This document shows positions 1 through 7,433 of a DNA stretch of 39,135 bases, in pieces. The notes beneath the pieces are model-generated. The model was not told where the DNA came from. It did not search any database and saw only the letters and a program-made list of their open reading frames with translations. Numbering within the stretch: the first letter of the stretch is position 1; each line of letters starts with the position of its first letter. The position numbers and the translations under genes were made by a program. The DNA is from Pseudomonadota bacterium (GTDB lineage Bacteria > Pseudomonadota > Alphaproteobacteria > Rhizobiales > Rhizobiaceae): assembly GCA_023451735.1 (NCBI GenBank), contig JAEXYH010000013.1, forward strand, positions 1-39,135, given 5' to 3'.

Positions 1-37
1 TCGCGCCCCCCCACCACGCCTTCCTTCATGCAATGAC

Positions 38-53
38 GGCGCAGATCTGCGCC
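38..53. other. Perfect palindrome (stem-loop) ahead of the permease gene
   Basis: A 16-bp perfect palindrome, GGCGCAGATCTGCGCC, lies about 20 bp before the first permease start. In this transporter class a binding-protein gene usually precedes the permeases, so this is probably the 3' stem-loop of a binding-protein gene that ends left of the window. Comparable hairpins occur after two other binding-protein genes here (8782-8805 and 24339-24370). The role in mRNA stability or attenuation is inference. Confidence 0.5.
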
Positions 54-72
54 GCAAACGGGAAACTGTCTG

Positions 73-1008
73 ATGTCCATGACCGCCGACGTCTATGACC
101 GTCGCCAGGATCGCAGGCCGTGGCAAAAACGCCTTGCCGATGCCTCCGAGCCTTACCTTTACAGCGCACCGGCGCTGATCCTCATTATCGTCGTCATGCT
201 GGTGCCGCTGGTTGTCGGCATTTCCTATGCCTTCCGCGATATCCAGCTGCTCAATCCGTTTTCCGGCGGTTTCATCGGGCTCGAACATTTCGAAACCCTC
301 TCGAAGGACAGGGCGTTTTATGTCGCGCTGAAGAATACGCTGTGGTGGACCGGCGCTTCCGTGTTCCTGCAATTTGCTTTCGGCCTCATTCTGGCGCTGT
401 TGCTCGACAAGCCTTTTGTCGGTCGCGGCCTGGTTCAGGCGCTGGTGTTCCTGCCCTGGGCGGTGCCGTCCTTTCTCGCCGGCCTCAACTGGGCGTGGCT
501 GTTCAATCCGGTCATCGGCCCCATCCCGCACTGGCTGTTCGATCTCGGCCTGATGAGCCAGCCTGGCAATATTCTCTCGGATCCGCAATACGCGATGTGG
601 GGGCCTATTATCGCCAATGTGTGGTGGGGCATTCCGTTCTTCGCCATCACATTGCTGGCTGCATTGCAGGCCATCCCACGTGATCTCTATGAAGCTGCCT
701 CGATCGATGGCGCGACATGGTTCCAGCGGTTCCTGTCGATCACGCTGCCGTTCCTGGCGCCGACCATTGCCATCACCGTGCTTCTGCGCACCGTCTGGAT
801 TTCCAACTTCGCCGATCTGATCGTCGTCATGACCGGTGGCGGTCCGGCGGATCGCACCCAGATCGTTGCCAGCTACATCTTCACCCAGGCTTTCAAGGCG
901 CTCGATTTCGGTTATGCCTCGGCGATTGCGCTGGTGCTGCTCGTGCTGCTTCTGGCCTATTCGATGCTGATCATCCTGCTGCGGCAGACATTGCTGAACA
1001 AGGGGTGA
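73..1008 (+). CDS. CUT1 sugar ABC transporter permease (MalF/UgpA type)
   Basis: Integral membrane subunit of a carbohydrate importer, 311 residues, the usual size for this type. A cytoplasmic N-terminal tail of about 30 residues is followed by a first membrane helix (about residues 31-52, rich in L, I and V) and five further hydrophobic segments. The cytoplasmic EAA loop that docks on the ATPase is clear (EAASIDGA, then a conserved LP). ATG at 73 follows a weak GGGA; an in-frame ATG two codons later is a possible alternative. The gene is four bases upstream of the second permease and clearly in one operon with it and the ATPase ending at 2903. The binding protein is expected left of the window. 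The substrate cannot be told from the permease alone. Confidence 0.93.
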   Translation: MSMTADVYDRRQDRRPWQKRLADASEPYLYSAPALILIIVVMLVPLVVGISYAFRDIQLLNPFSGGFIGLEHFETLSKDRAFYVALKNTLWWTGASVFLQFAFGLILALLLDKPFVGRGLVQALVFLPWAVPSFLAGLNWAWLFNPVIGPIPHWLFDLGLMSQPGNILSDPQYAMWGPIIANVWWGIPFFAITLLAALQAIPRDLYEAASIDGATWFQRFLSITLPFLAPTIAITVLLRTVWISNFADLIVVMTGGGPADRTQIVASYIFTQAFKALDFGYASAIALVLLVLLLAYSMLIILLRQTLLNKG

Positions 1009-1012
1009 AATC

Positions 1013-1843
1013 ATGAGAACATCGCTTCTTCCGACCATCGCGCATCGTCTGGCGCTGCTCGGTTACATAGTCTTCGCGCTCTTTCCGCTGTTCTGGCTGC
1101 TCAAGGTCTCGGTTACACCGAACGATCTTCTTTATTCCGAAGGCGTACGCATGTGGCCGTCGCGGACCACCTGGGAACACTATTCCTTCGTGCTGCAGCA
1201 CAGCGCCTTTCCGACCTTCTTCAAGAACAGCCTTATTGTTTCCGGCTCGACGGCCGTCATCGTCACGATCTGTGCCTCGCTCTCCGGTTATGCGCTCTCC
1301 CGCTTTAACTTCCGCGCCAAATACTGGATCGTAGCCCTGATGCTTTTGACCCAGATGTTCCCGCTGGTCATGCTGGTGGCGCCGATCTTCAAGATCCTGA
1401 CGCCGCTCGGTCTCACCAACAGCCTGACGGGGCTGATCGTTGTCTACACCGCCTTCAACGTGCCCTTCGCGACTTTTCTCATGCAGTCCTTTTTCGACGG
1501 TATCCCGAAGGATCTCGAAGAAGCCGCAATGATTGACGGCGCGACCAAGTTCACTGCGTTTCGCGAAATCATCTTGCCGCTGACGCTGCCCGGCATTGCC
1601 GCAACGCTTGGCTTCGTTTTTACCGCCGCGTGGAGTGAACTGCTGTTCGCGCTGATGCTGATCAACGGCAACAATGCCGCGACCTTCCCGGTCGGATTGT
1701 TGACCTTCGTTTCCAAGTTCTCGGTGGACTTCGGGCAGATGATGGCGGCGGGCGTGCTCGCGCTCATCCCGGCCGCTCTCTTCTTCCTGCTCATCCAGCG
1801 CTACCTCGTCCAGGGCCTGACGGCCGGCGCGGTCAAGGGGTAA
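1013..1843 (+). CDS. CUT1 sugar ABC transporter permease (MalG/UgpE type)
   Basis: Second membrane subunit of the same importer, 276 residues. The N-terminal helix sits at about residues 15-36 (HRLALLGYIVFALFPLFWLL), and the EAA loop reads EEAAMIDGATKF and ends in ILP. The C-terminus has the AGAVKG ending typical of MalG-type permeases, which also appears in the permease at 35564-36397. It starts four bases after the first permease and is followed four bases later by the ATPase gene, so the three are surely co-transcribed. The substrate is unknown. Similarity to the permease at 35564-36397 suggests polyol or hexose-type transport, but that is only inference. Confidence 0.93.
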   Translation: MRTSLLPTIAHRLALLGYIVFALFPLFWLLKVSVTPNDLLYSEGVRMWPSRTTWEHYSFVLQHSAFPTFFKNSLIVSGSTAVIVTICASLSGYALSRFNFRAKYWIVALMLLTQMFPLVMLVAPIFKILTPLGLTNSLTGLIVVYTAFNVPFATFLMQSFFDGIPKDLEEAAMIDGATKFTAFREIILPLTLPGIAATLGFVFTAAWSELLFALMLINGNNAATFPVGLLTFVSKFSVDFGQMMAAGVLALIPAALFFLLIQRYLVQGLTAGAVKG

Positions 1844-1847
1844 TCAC

Positions 1848-2903
1848 ATGGCTTCGATCGATATTCAGAACGTCAAGAAGGCCTATGGCCATGTACAGGT
1901 GCTGCACGACATCGATTTGCAGATCAAGGATGGCGAGTTCGTCGTACTGGTCGGCCCGTCCGGCTGCGGCAAGTCCACGCTGCTTCGTATGATCGCGGGG
2001 CTGGAGGGCGTCACCGATGGTGAGATGCGCATTGATGGTAAGCGCGTCAACGAACTTCACCCCAAAGATCGCGACATTGCCATGGTGTTCCAGTCCTATG
2101 CGCTCTATCCGCATATGAATGTCGCCGGCAATATGAGCTACAGCCTGAAGCTCAGAAAAATCGCCAAGGAGAAGATTGCCGCTGCTGTTGCAAGTGCTGC
2201 GTCCAAGCTCGGGCTTGATCCTCTACTGGATCGCCGCCCGCGTGCGCTTTCGGGCGGGCAGCGCCAGCGCGTCGCCATGGGGCGCGCCATCGTGCGCCAG
2301 CCGAAGGCGTTCCTGTTCGATGAGCCGTTGTCGAACCTCGATGCCCGCCTGCGCGAACAGATGCGTGCTGAAATCAAGAAAATGCATGGCGACCTCAAGG
2401 CCACCTCGATCTACGTCACCCACGACCAGATCGAGGCGATGACTTTGGCGGACCGGATCGTTGCCATGCATGGCGGGGTGGTCCAGCAGGTGGGGGCTCC
2501 GCTGGAGCTGTACGACCGTCCCGCCAACATTTTTGTCGCGGGCTTCATCGGCTCACCGGGCATGAACTTTCTCGAGGCAACCTATTCCAGCGGCAATGTG
2601 ACGCTCAAAGACGGCACCGTGGTCACCCTCCCGGCGCCGCTGACCCTTAGCGATGGCGCCACGGTGACGGTCGGCATCCGCCCGGAACATGTGGTGATGG
2701 GCGGCGAGGGCACAGGCATGGCGGCGAGCGTCGATCTGGTGGAGCCAACCGGTTTCGGCATCATTCTGCACCTGTCGCTGCACGGGCTGGCCTTCAAGGT
2801 GTTCACACTGGATCGTAGCGCTCTTTCTGCGGGGCCAAAGGTTTATGTCGCCTTCCCGCCGCAGCATCTGCATATATTTGATGAACAGGGTGAGCGCGCC
2901 TAG
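1848..2903 (+). CDS. CUT1 ABC transporter ATPase (UgpC/MalK type)
   Basis: ATP-hydrolysing subunit of 351 residues. Walker A is GPSGCGKST at residues 36-44, followed by the Q-loop (VFQSYALYPHM), the ABC signature LSGGQ at 134-138, Walker B (FLFDEPLSNLDA) and the switch histidine (THDQ). The last hundred or so residues form the TOBE-type regulatory region of MalK/UgpC proteins, including the conserved GIRPEH motif. Length and domain order are normal. The gene ends this operon: a 10-bp-stem hairpin lies just after its stop, and the next gene runs the other way. One such ATPase can serve several CUT1 permease pairs in rhizobia, so it may not be exclusive to its neighbours. Confidence 0.95.
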   Translation: MASIDIQNVKKAYGHVQVLHDIDLQIKDGEFVVLVGPSGCGKSTLLRMIAGLEGVTDGEMRIDGKRVNELHPKDRDIAMVFQSYALYPHMNVAGNMSYSLKLRKIAKEKIAAAVASAASKLGLDPLLDRRPRALSGGQRQRVAMGRAIVRQPKAFLFDEPLSNLDARLREQMRAEIKKMHGDLKATSIYVTHDQIEAMTLADRIVAMHGGVVQQVGAPLELYDRPANIFVAGFIGSPGMNFLEATYSSGNVTLKDGTVVTLPAPLTLSDGATVTVGIRPEHVVMGGEGTGMAASVDLVEPTGFGIILHLSLHGLAFKVFTLDRSALSAGPKVYVAFPPQHLHIFDEQGERA

Positions 2904-2915
2904 AATTCTGGAGAT

Positions 2916-2943
2916 CGCAGCCGCCGGTGATCAGGCGGCTGCG
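2916..2943. terminator. Bidirectional terminator-like hairpin between converging operons
   Basis: CGCAGCCGCC and GGCGGCTGCG form a perfect 10-bp stem around an 8-base loop. The hairpin lies between the ATPase stop (2903) and the phosphatase gene ending at 2931; its right arm encodes the last alanines and stop region of the phosphatase. No strong T-tract follows on either side, so it may slow or stop transcription from both sides rather than act as a classic intrinsic terminator. Confidence 0.6.
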
Positions 2944-3761
2944 AAGGCTTCTCTTTCGAGTTCCATCAGAAAAGACAGGTCCTTGGCCACACCGGGCACA
3001 CAGGCGACGACCGGGCCGCCATGGGCGAGAAGTGGTGCGAGCGGCGGGAGCGCCACCACGGCGCCGGCCTCGCGGGCGATCAATGAGCCGGCGAGCATGT
3101 CCCAGGCAGACAAGTGCCGTTCGTAATAAAGGTCGGCCACACCTTCAGCGACACGGATGAGGCCGATCGCGGCCGCGCCCATGCGGCGGTAGTCCATGCC
3201 GGTTTCGTAGATTTGTCGGGAGATGGACAAATAGTCCTCGAAATCGGTTCTGCGGGAGTGGCCGAGAATGGCGATGCCGCGTGACGGATCGGTCGTCTTT
3301 GCTGCCGTGATCGGTTTGCCTTCGCGCATGGCGCCCTCGCCGCGGATAGCACTGAAAACGGCTTTCTGGGTGGCATCATAGATGACGCCGACGAGGATTT
3401 CGTCACCGGCGACGAAGGCGATCGAGACGCCCCAGTGGCGAAAACCGCGGATGAAATTCGTGGTTCCGTCGATTGGATCGACCACCCATGTGCCTCTGGA
3501 CGAACTGGTCCGGCTTGCTCCGCCTTCTTCGCCGAGAAAGGCGTCATCGGGAAACCGGTCAAGAAGAGTTTTCCGGATCATCTGCTCGGCGTGTTTGTCT
3601 GCTACAGTAACAAAATCCTGGAGGCCTTTGTTCTCCACGGCAAGCGTTTCCGGCTGGACGTCGCCGCGGAATTTCGCGGTGTCGGTACCGACTTGACGGG
3701 CAATGTCTATTGCGGCCTCGGCGCGTTCGCGCAGCGAGGCAAGATCGAAGGGGGATGGCAT
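2931..3761 (-). CDS. Inositol-monophosphatase-family phosphatase
   Basis: A 276-residue Mg-dependent phosphatase of the SuhB/CysQ/IMPase superfamily. All metal-site motifs are present: GEEGG with E78, the DPIDGTTNF block (D95, D98, G99, T100) and a late WDMLAG motif with D221. Such enzymes remove phosphate from inositol phosphates, sugar phosphates or nucleotide-like substrates. Its ATG overlaps the stop of the upstream GDPD-LacI gene by one base (TGATG), so it is translationally coupled and the last gene of the operon. Next to a phosphodiesterase, the simple reading is that it dephosphorylates the phosphorylated half released from an imported phosphodiester. AccG of agrocinopine catabolism, as I recall, belongs to the same superfamily and pairs with a GDPD-like enzyme (AccF). 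The exact substrate is unknown. Confidence 0.9.
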   Translation of the reverse strand: MPSPFDLASLRERAEAAIDIARQVGTDTAKFRGDVQPETLAVENKGLQDFVTVADKHAEQMIRKTLLDRFPDDAFLGEEGGASRTSSSRGTWVVDPIDGTTNFIRGFRHWGVSIAFVAGDEILVGVIYDATQKAVFSAIRGEGAMREGKPITAAKTTDPSRGIAILGHSRRTDFEDYLSISRQIYETGMDYRRMGAAAIGLIRVAEGVADLYYERHLSAWDMLAGSLIAREAGAVVALPPLAPLLAHGGPVVACVPGVAKDLSFLMELEREAFAAA

Positions 3762-5527
3762 CAGGCACTTCTTCTCTTGATCAATGTGACCGGCGTGAAC
3801 TCCACGCGGGCAACGGCATCGGGGTCGAGGATACGGCTGGACAGGAGGTCGATCACCTGTTCCGCCTGGATATCGCAGGGCTGCAGGAAGGTGGTCAGGT
3901 CATAGGCGCCCCAGCTGGCCTGGGGGATGTCGTCATGGCCGATGACCTTGATCGAACCATCGTTTCGGCCGGCGTCGCCCAGACCATCCAGGACACCGCA
4001 GGCCATGTAGTCGTTGACGGCGAAGATGCCGTTGACGGCGTTATCGAGCAGAACGGGCACGATATCACGGCCGTTGCGGTAGTCGTTCTGGGCAACGGAG
4101 ACATGGGATACTTCCACGCCAATCGATTTTGCGCGTGCCAGAAAAGCTTCGGCGCGGCGGCGTGAGGAATAGGAGATGGTGGTGCCGGCGATGACTGCAA
4201 GCCGGGTTGCGCCCGCCTGCAAGAGGTGGTCGACGGCGAGATGGCCGGCATTGTGGTCATCCGAGAGGACGCGATCGACGAGCGGATAATCTTCGCCCTT
4301 GTTGATCAGCACGATCGGAACGCCTTCCGCCGCACATTCCTCGCAGATATGCGAGGGAGGCGCATCCGAGGTGACGATCACACCCGATACCGCGTAATGC
4401 AGCAACTGGCCGATGACGGTGGCGCTGTCGGCTTCCTTTGAGGTGGGGAGCAGGATCGGCCGGTAGTTGCGGGCGATCAGTGCACGAGCGAGATGCTCGA
4501 CCTGCTGCGTTCTAAAAGGGTTGTCGAGGCCGGCGGCGACAAGGCCGACGAAATCGGAGCGCTTGTTGGTGAGGCTGCGGGCGAGATAATTCACCCGGTA
4601 GCCGAGGTCCTTGGCGGCCTGATAGACCTTTTCGCGGGTCTTTTCCGAAACGCTGGCATCCGGCGTGAAGGCGCGGGAGACGGCGGCGCGGGAAACGCCG
4701 GCGGCGCGTGCAACATCATGCGAGGTGACGCGTTTTGCAGGGCGATCGCTGCCGTGATTTTCGTGCGGGCGCATCAGGTCCGGCAGGTTGGTGCAGATGC
4801 CCAGTACCGGCATAGACATGATGTCGGTAAGGACTTCCGGCCGTTCCTCGTGCCACAGGACGATTTCGCGACCATCGGCAAAAGCCCGTTCGACCAGTTC
4901 ATCTGTGACGAATTCCTGCGGAGTGTCGCTCGCCTTTTCCCAGCACAGATGCAGGATATCAGCGGATGCCTCGTCGCCCATGGCATGGGGATCGGCGCCG
5001 ACGCGGATCAGGACGGCGAGCGGATAATCGCAGCCGAGTTCGCGCAGTTGCCGTATCTGTGCCGGATCGAAGGAGCCGAAACAGGCGAAGCGCTGCTCCA
5101 TGTCCTTCAGGTGTTGCCAGCAAAGCGGGCCGGTGCCGGCGCGCTTCAGCTCGATATAGAGACCGCAATCCGTTTCGCGGGCGAGGGTTGCCACTTCCTC
5201 GAAACTCGGCACATCCGGCACCGCGGCCCGCAGGTCGGCAAAGGAGAGCTGCGAGATATGGAGATCCTTGCCGAAGACCCGCTCGAGATGGTCGTCATGG
5301 GAGATCACCACGATGCCGTCGGCGGTAAGTTGCGTGTCGATCTCCCACATTTCGGCACCGAGTTCGGCGGCGCGGCGGAAGGCGGCGAGCGTGTTTTCCG
5401 TCTCGTGGCCGCTGGCGCCGCGATGGCCGACGCAAAAGGGCAGGCGTCCCCGATTTTCAGGCCAGCCGAAGCGCGAGAAGAAGGCCGAGAAATCCCGTGC
5501 GGGTGTAGAGGTGGATGCAGACGTCAT
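3761..5527 (-). CDS. Fusion: glycerophosphodiester phosphodiesterase + LacI-type repressor
   Basis: One uninterrupted frame of 588 residues holds two complete proteins. Residues about 30-256 are a GDPD domain: HRG (H35), E62 and D64 in WEIDTQLTADG, H77 in SHDDHL, E126 in YIELK, and the late GICTNLPDL motif. Residues about 265-588 are a full LacI-family regulator: helix-turn-helix TSHDVARAAGVSRAAVSRAF, hinge helix with the LARSL motif, then a periplasmic-binding-protein-like effector domain. All GDPD catalytic residues are present. I start it at ATG 5527, which has GGGGGA seven bases upstream; an in-frame TTG at 5545 overlaps the ATPase stop and is less likely. LacI proteins normally have the HTH at the extreme N-terminus, so the enzymatic extension is unusual. 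It probably hydrolyses the imported phosphodiester and also represses this operon. An internal ATG at 4774 could give a free repressor. Confidence 0.93.
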   Translation of the reverse strand: MTSASTSTPARDFSAFFSRFGWPENRGRLPFCVGHRGASGHETENTLAAFRRAAELGAEMWEIDTQLTADGIVVISHDDHLERVFGKDLHISQLSFADLRAAVPDVPSFEEVATLARETDCGLYIELKRAGTGPLCWQHLKDMEQRFACFGSFDPAQIRQLRELGCDYPLAVLIRVGADPHAMGDEASADILHLCWEKASDTPQEFVTDELVERAFADGREIVLWHEERPEVLTDIMSMPVLGICTNLPDLMRPHENHGSDRPAKRVTSHDVARAAGVSRAAVSRAFTPDASVSEKTREKVYQAAKDLGYRVNYLARSLTNKRSDFVGLVAAGLDNPFRTQQVEHLARALIARNYRPILLPTSKEADSATVIGQLLHYAVSGVIVTSDAPPSHICEECAAEGVPIVLINKGEDYPLVDRVLSDDHNAGHLAVDHLLQAGATRLAVIAGTTISYSSRRRAEAFLARAKSIGVEVSHVSVAQNDYRNGRDIVPVLLDNAVNGIFAVNDYMACGVLDGLGDAGRNDGSIKVIGHDDIPQASWGAYDLTTFLQPCDIQAEQVIDLLSSRILDPDAVARVEFTPVTLIKRRSA

Positions 5528-5541
5528 GACCGTGTCCCCCG

Positions 5542-6597
5542 TCAAAGTCTCTGACCATCGTCAGTGAAGACGAAAACCGATTTGCTGTCGATATGCCAGC
5601 GCACCGTATCGCCTAGCGCCCAGTTTCTTCCCGCAGGCTGGATCGATCGCAGTACCGAGCCATCGGCGAGTGCGACGTCATAGAGATTTTCGCGGCCCTG
5701 GGTTTCGGCGAAGGCGATTTTGCCTTCCACCGCTATGTCGCCTTCAGGGCCAAAGTGTTCCGGCCGCACGCCAAGCTTCAACTGCGTACCGTCGGCAATG
5801 CCTTCGTGAGCACCGAGCGGAACACGCAGTTTGATCTGCGCAATGGAGAAGGCATTTTCCATGGCAATGCCGTTCAGGAAGGAAATCGGCGGATTGCCAA
5901 GAAAACCGGCGACAAAGGACGTACGCGGATTGCTGTACATGTCGGCGGGGGTGTCGATCTGGACAATTTCGCCCTTCTTCATGATGGCGATGCGATCGCA
6001 CATCGACATGGCTTCGACCTGGTCGTGAGTTACCAGGACGGCCGTGATTCCGGTTTCCAGCTGGATGCGGCGGATTTCCGAGCGCATTTCCAGCCGCAGC
6101 TTGGCATCGAGATTGGCCAGCGGTTCGTCGAGCAGCAGTACGTCCGGCTTGCGTACCAGGGCGCGGGCAAGCGCCACACGCTGCTGCTGGCCGCCCGATA
6201 ACTGGCCGGGGCGACGCTCCAGCAGTTCGGAAATATGGGTGAGTGCTGCGATGGCGCGCACTTCGCGGTCGATATCGTCCTTGTTGTCCTTCCTGACGGT
6301 CAGGGGAAATGCGATGTTTTCGAAGACGTTCATGTGCGGGTAGAGCGCGTAGTTCTGGAAGACGACGCCGACATTGCGCTTCTGGCTCGGCAGGCCGCTG
6401 ACGTCGCGGTCGCCGAACATCAACTGGCCCTTGTCCATGCGGTGGATGCCGCTGATGGTGAACAGCGTCGTCGACTTGCCGCAGCCGGAAGGGCCGAGCA
6501 GCGCCAGCATTTCGCCATCGCGGATGGTCAGGTTCATGTCGTCGATGACGGGCGTGCCATCGAATGTCTTGGTGAAATTGTTGATGGAGATCTGCAT
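5542..6597 (-). CDS. CUT1 ABC transporter ATPase (UgpC/MalK type)
   Basis: ATPase of 351 residues with Walker A GPSGCGKSTT (about residues 35-44), Q-loop VFQNYALYPHM, signature LSGGQQQR, Walker B LLLDEPLANLDA and THDQ switch, followed by a TOBE-type C-terminal region with a GVRPEH motif. Its start shares one base with the stop of the preceding permease (TGATG), and its stop lies 14 bases before the preferred start of the GDPD-LacI gene. In E. coli the equivalent position (UgpC) is followed by the phosphodiesterase UgpQ, and the same order is seen here. Length is normal and all catalytic motifs are intact. Confidence 0.95.
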   Translation of the reverse strand: MQISINNFTKTFDGTPVIDDMNLTIRDGEMLALLGPSGCGKSTTLFTISGIHRMDKGQLMFGDRDVSGLPSQKRNVGVVFQNYALYPHMNVFENIAFPLTVRKDNKDDIDREVRAIAALTHISELLERRPGQLSGGQQQRVALARALVRKPDVLLLDEPLANLDAKLRLEMRSEIRRIQLETGITAVLVTHDQVEAMSMCDRIAIMKKGEIVQIDTPADMYSNPRTSFVAGFLGNPPISFLNGIAMENAFSIAQIKLRVPLGAHEGIADGTQLKLGVRPEHFGPEGDIAVEGKIAFAETQGRENLYDVALADGSVLRSIQPAGRNWALGDTVRWHIDSKSVFVFTDDGQRL

Positions 6598-7421
6598 CAG
6601 CCTTTGGTGCCCCCGCCGAAAATGTTCATGAGACGGTTCTGGAACAGCACGAAAAGTGCGAGCACCGGCAGCGTGTAGAACAGCCCGACCGACTTGAAGA
6701 TGTTGAAATTATAGGTGCTGGAATTGGGGTCAGACACCGTGTTGAGATACATGGACAGGACTTCGAAATCGCTGGATGGCGCGAGGATGCGCGGCAGCAT
6801 GTATTCGCTCCAGCCATCGATAAAGGCGAAGAGTGCGAGCGACAGAAGGCCCGGTTTGACCTGCGGCAGGATGATGCGCCGCCAGACGGTGAAACGGCTT
6901 GCGCCATCCTGCACGCCGGCCATCTCGATTTCCCAGGGAACGGCGTCGTAGAAACCCTTCATGATCCAGATGCCGAAGGGCAGCATCAGGCTGGCCTTGA
7001 CCAGAATGACGCCGGTCAGGGAATTGTAGAGACCGGCGAATTGCAGAACGAGGAAAACGCCGATGATCAGCGTGACCGACGGAAAGGCATGCATGACCAT
7101 AATACCGGAGAGGACGAAACGCCGGAACGGCAGGGCAAGGCGCGATAGGGCATAACCGGCGGTGGCCGAGACGGAGACGACGATGACCATCAGGCTTGCG
7201 GAGAAGATGACTGTCGTCAGCGTCGGCTTCCAAATGTCGCCGGTAATGGTGGGGTCGATGAGGAAACGCCAGTGTTCGAGCGTGAACTCGTTGGGCAGAA
7301 GCGAGCCGGGCGCGGTGTTGCTGAACGTGTCGACCAGCAGGAACAGGTACATGATGAAGAGCGGCAGGCTGAGCACGGTCAACAGCAGGATGATCGGCCA
7401 GGCGGCGAAATTGCGGGTCAT
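6597..7421 (-). CDS. CUT1 ABC transporter permease (MalG/UgpE type)
   Basis: Membrane subunit of 274 residues. It has an N-terminal helix at about residues 8-30, several further hydrophobic segments and an EAA loop in which the usual EEAA is replaced by EMAG before VQDGASRF and ILP. The C-terminus ends in GGGTKG, as in MalG-type proteins. It lies 12 bases after the large permease and is coupled to the ATPase by a one-base stop/start overlap. Its partner is the unusual permease with a large insert, so the transporter is probably a diverged branch of the CUT1 family. The likely substrate, from the GDPD and phosphatase encoded downstream, is a phosphodiester, but this is inference. Confidence 0.92.
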   Translation of the reverse strand: MTRNFAAWPIILLLTVLSLPLFIMYLFLLVDTFSNTAPGSLLPNEFTLEHWRFLIDPTITGDIWKPTLTTVIFSASLMVIVVSVSATAGYALSRLALPFRRFVLSGIMVMHAFPSVTLIIGVFLVLQFAGLYNSLTGVILVKASLMLPFGIWIMKGFYDAVPWEIEMAGVQDGASRFTVWRRIILPQVKPGLLSLALFAFIDGWSEYMLPRILAPSSDFEVLSMYLNTVSDPNSSTYNFNIFKSVGLFYTLPVLALFVLFQNRLMNIFGGGTKG

Positions 7422-7433
7422 GATCGTCCTCCC

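Noticed and set aside
4493..5554. Open frame of 353 codons on the plus strand opposite the GDPD-LacI gene
   Set aside because: It is antisense to a protein with clear catalytic and HTH motifs; the translation is low-complexity (G, A, R rich) with no recognisable domain.
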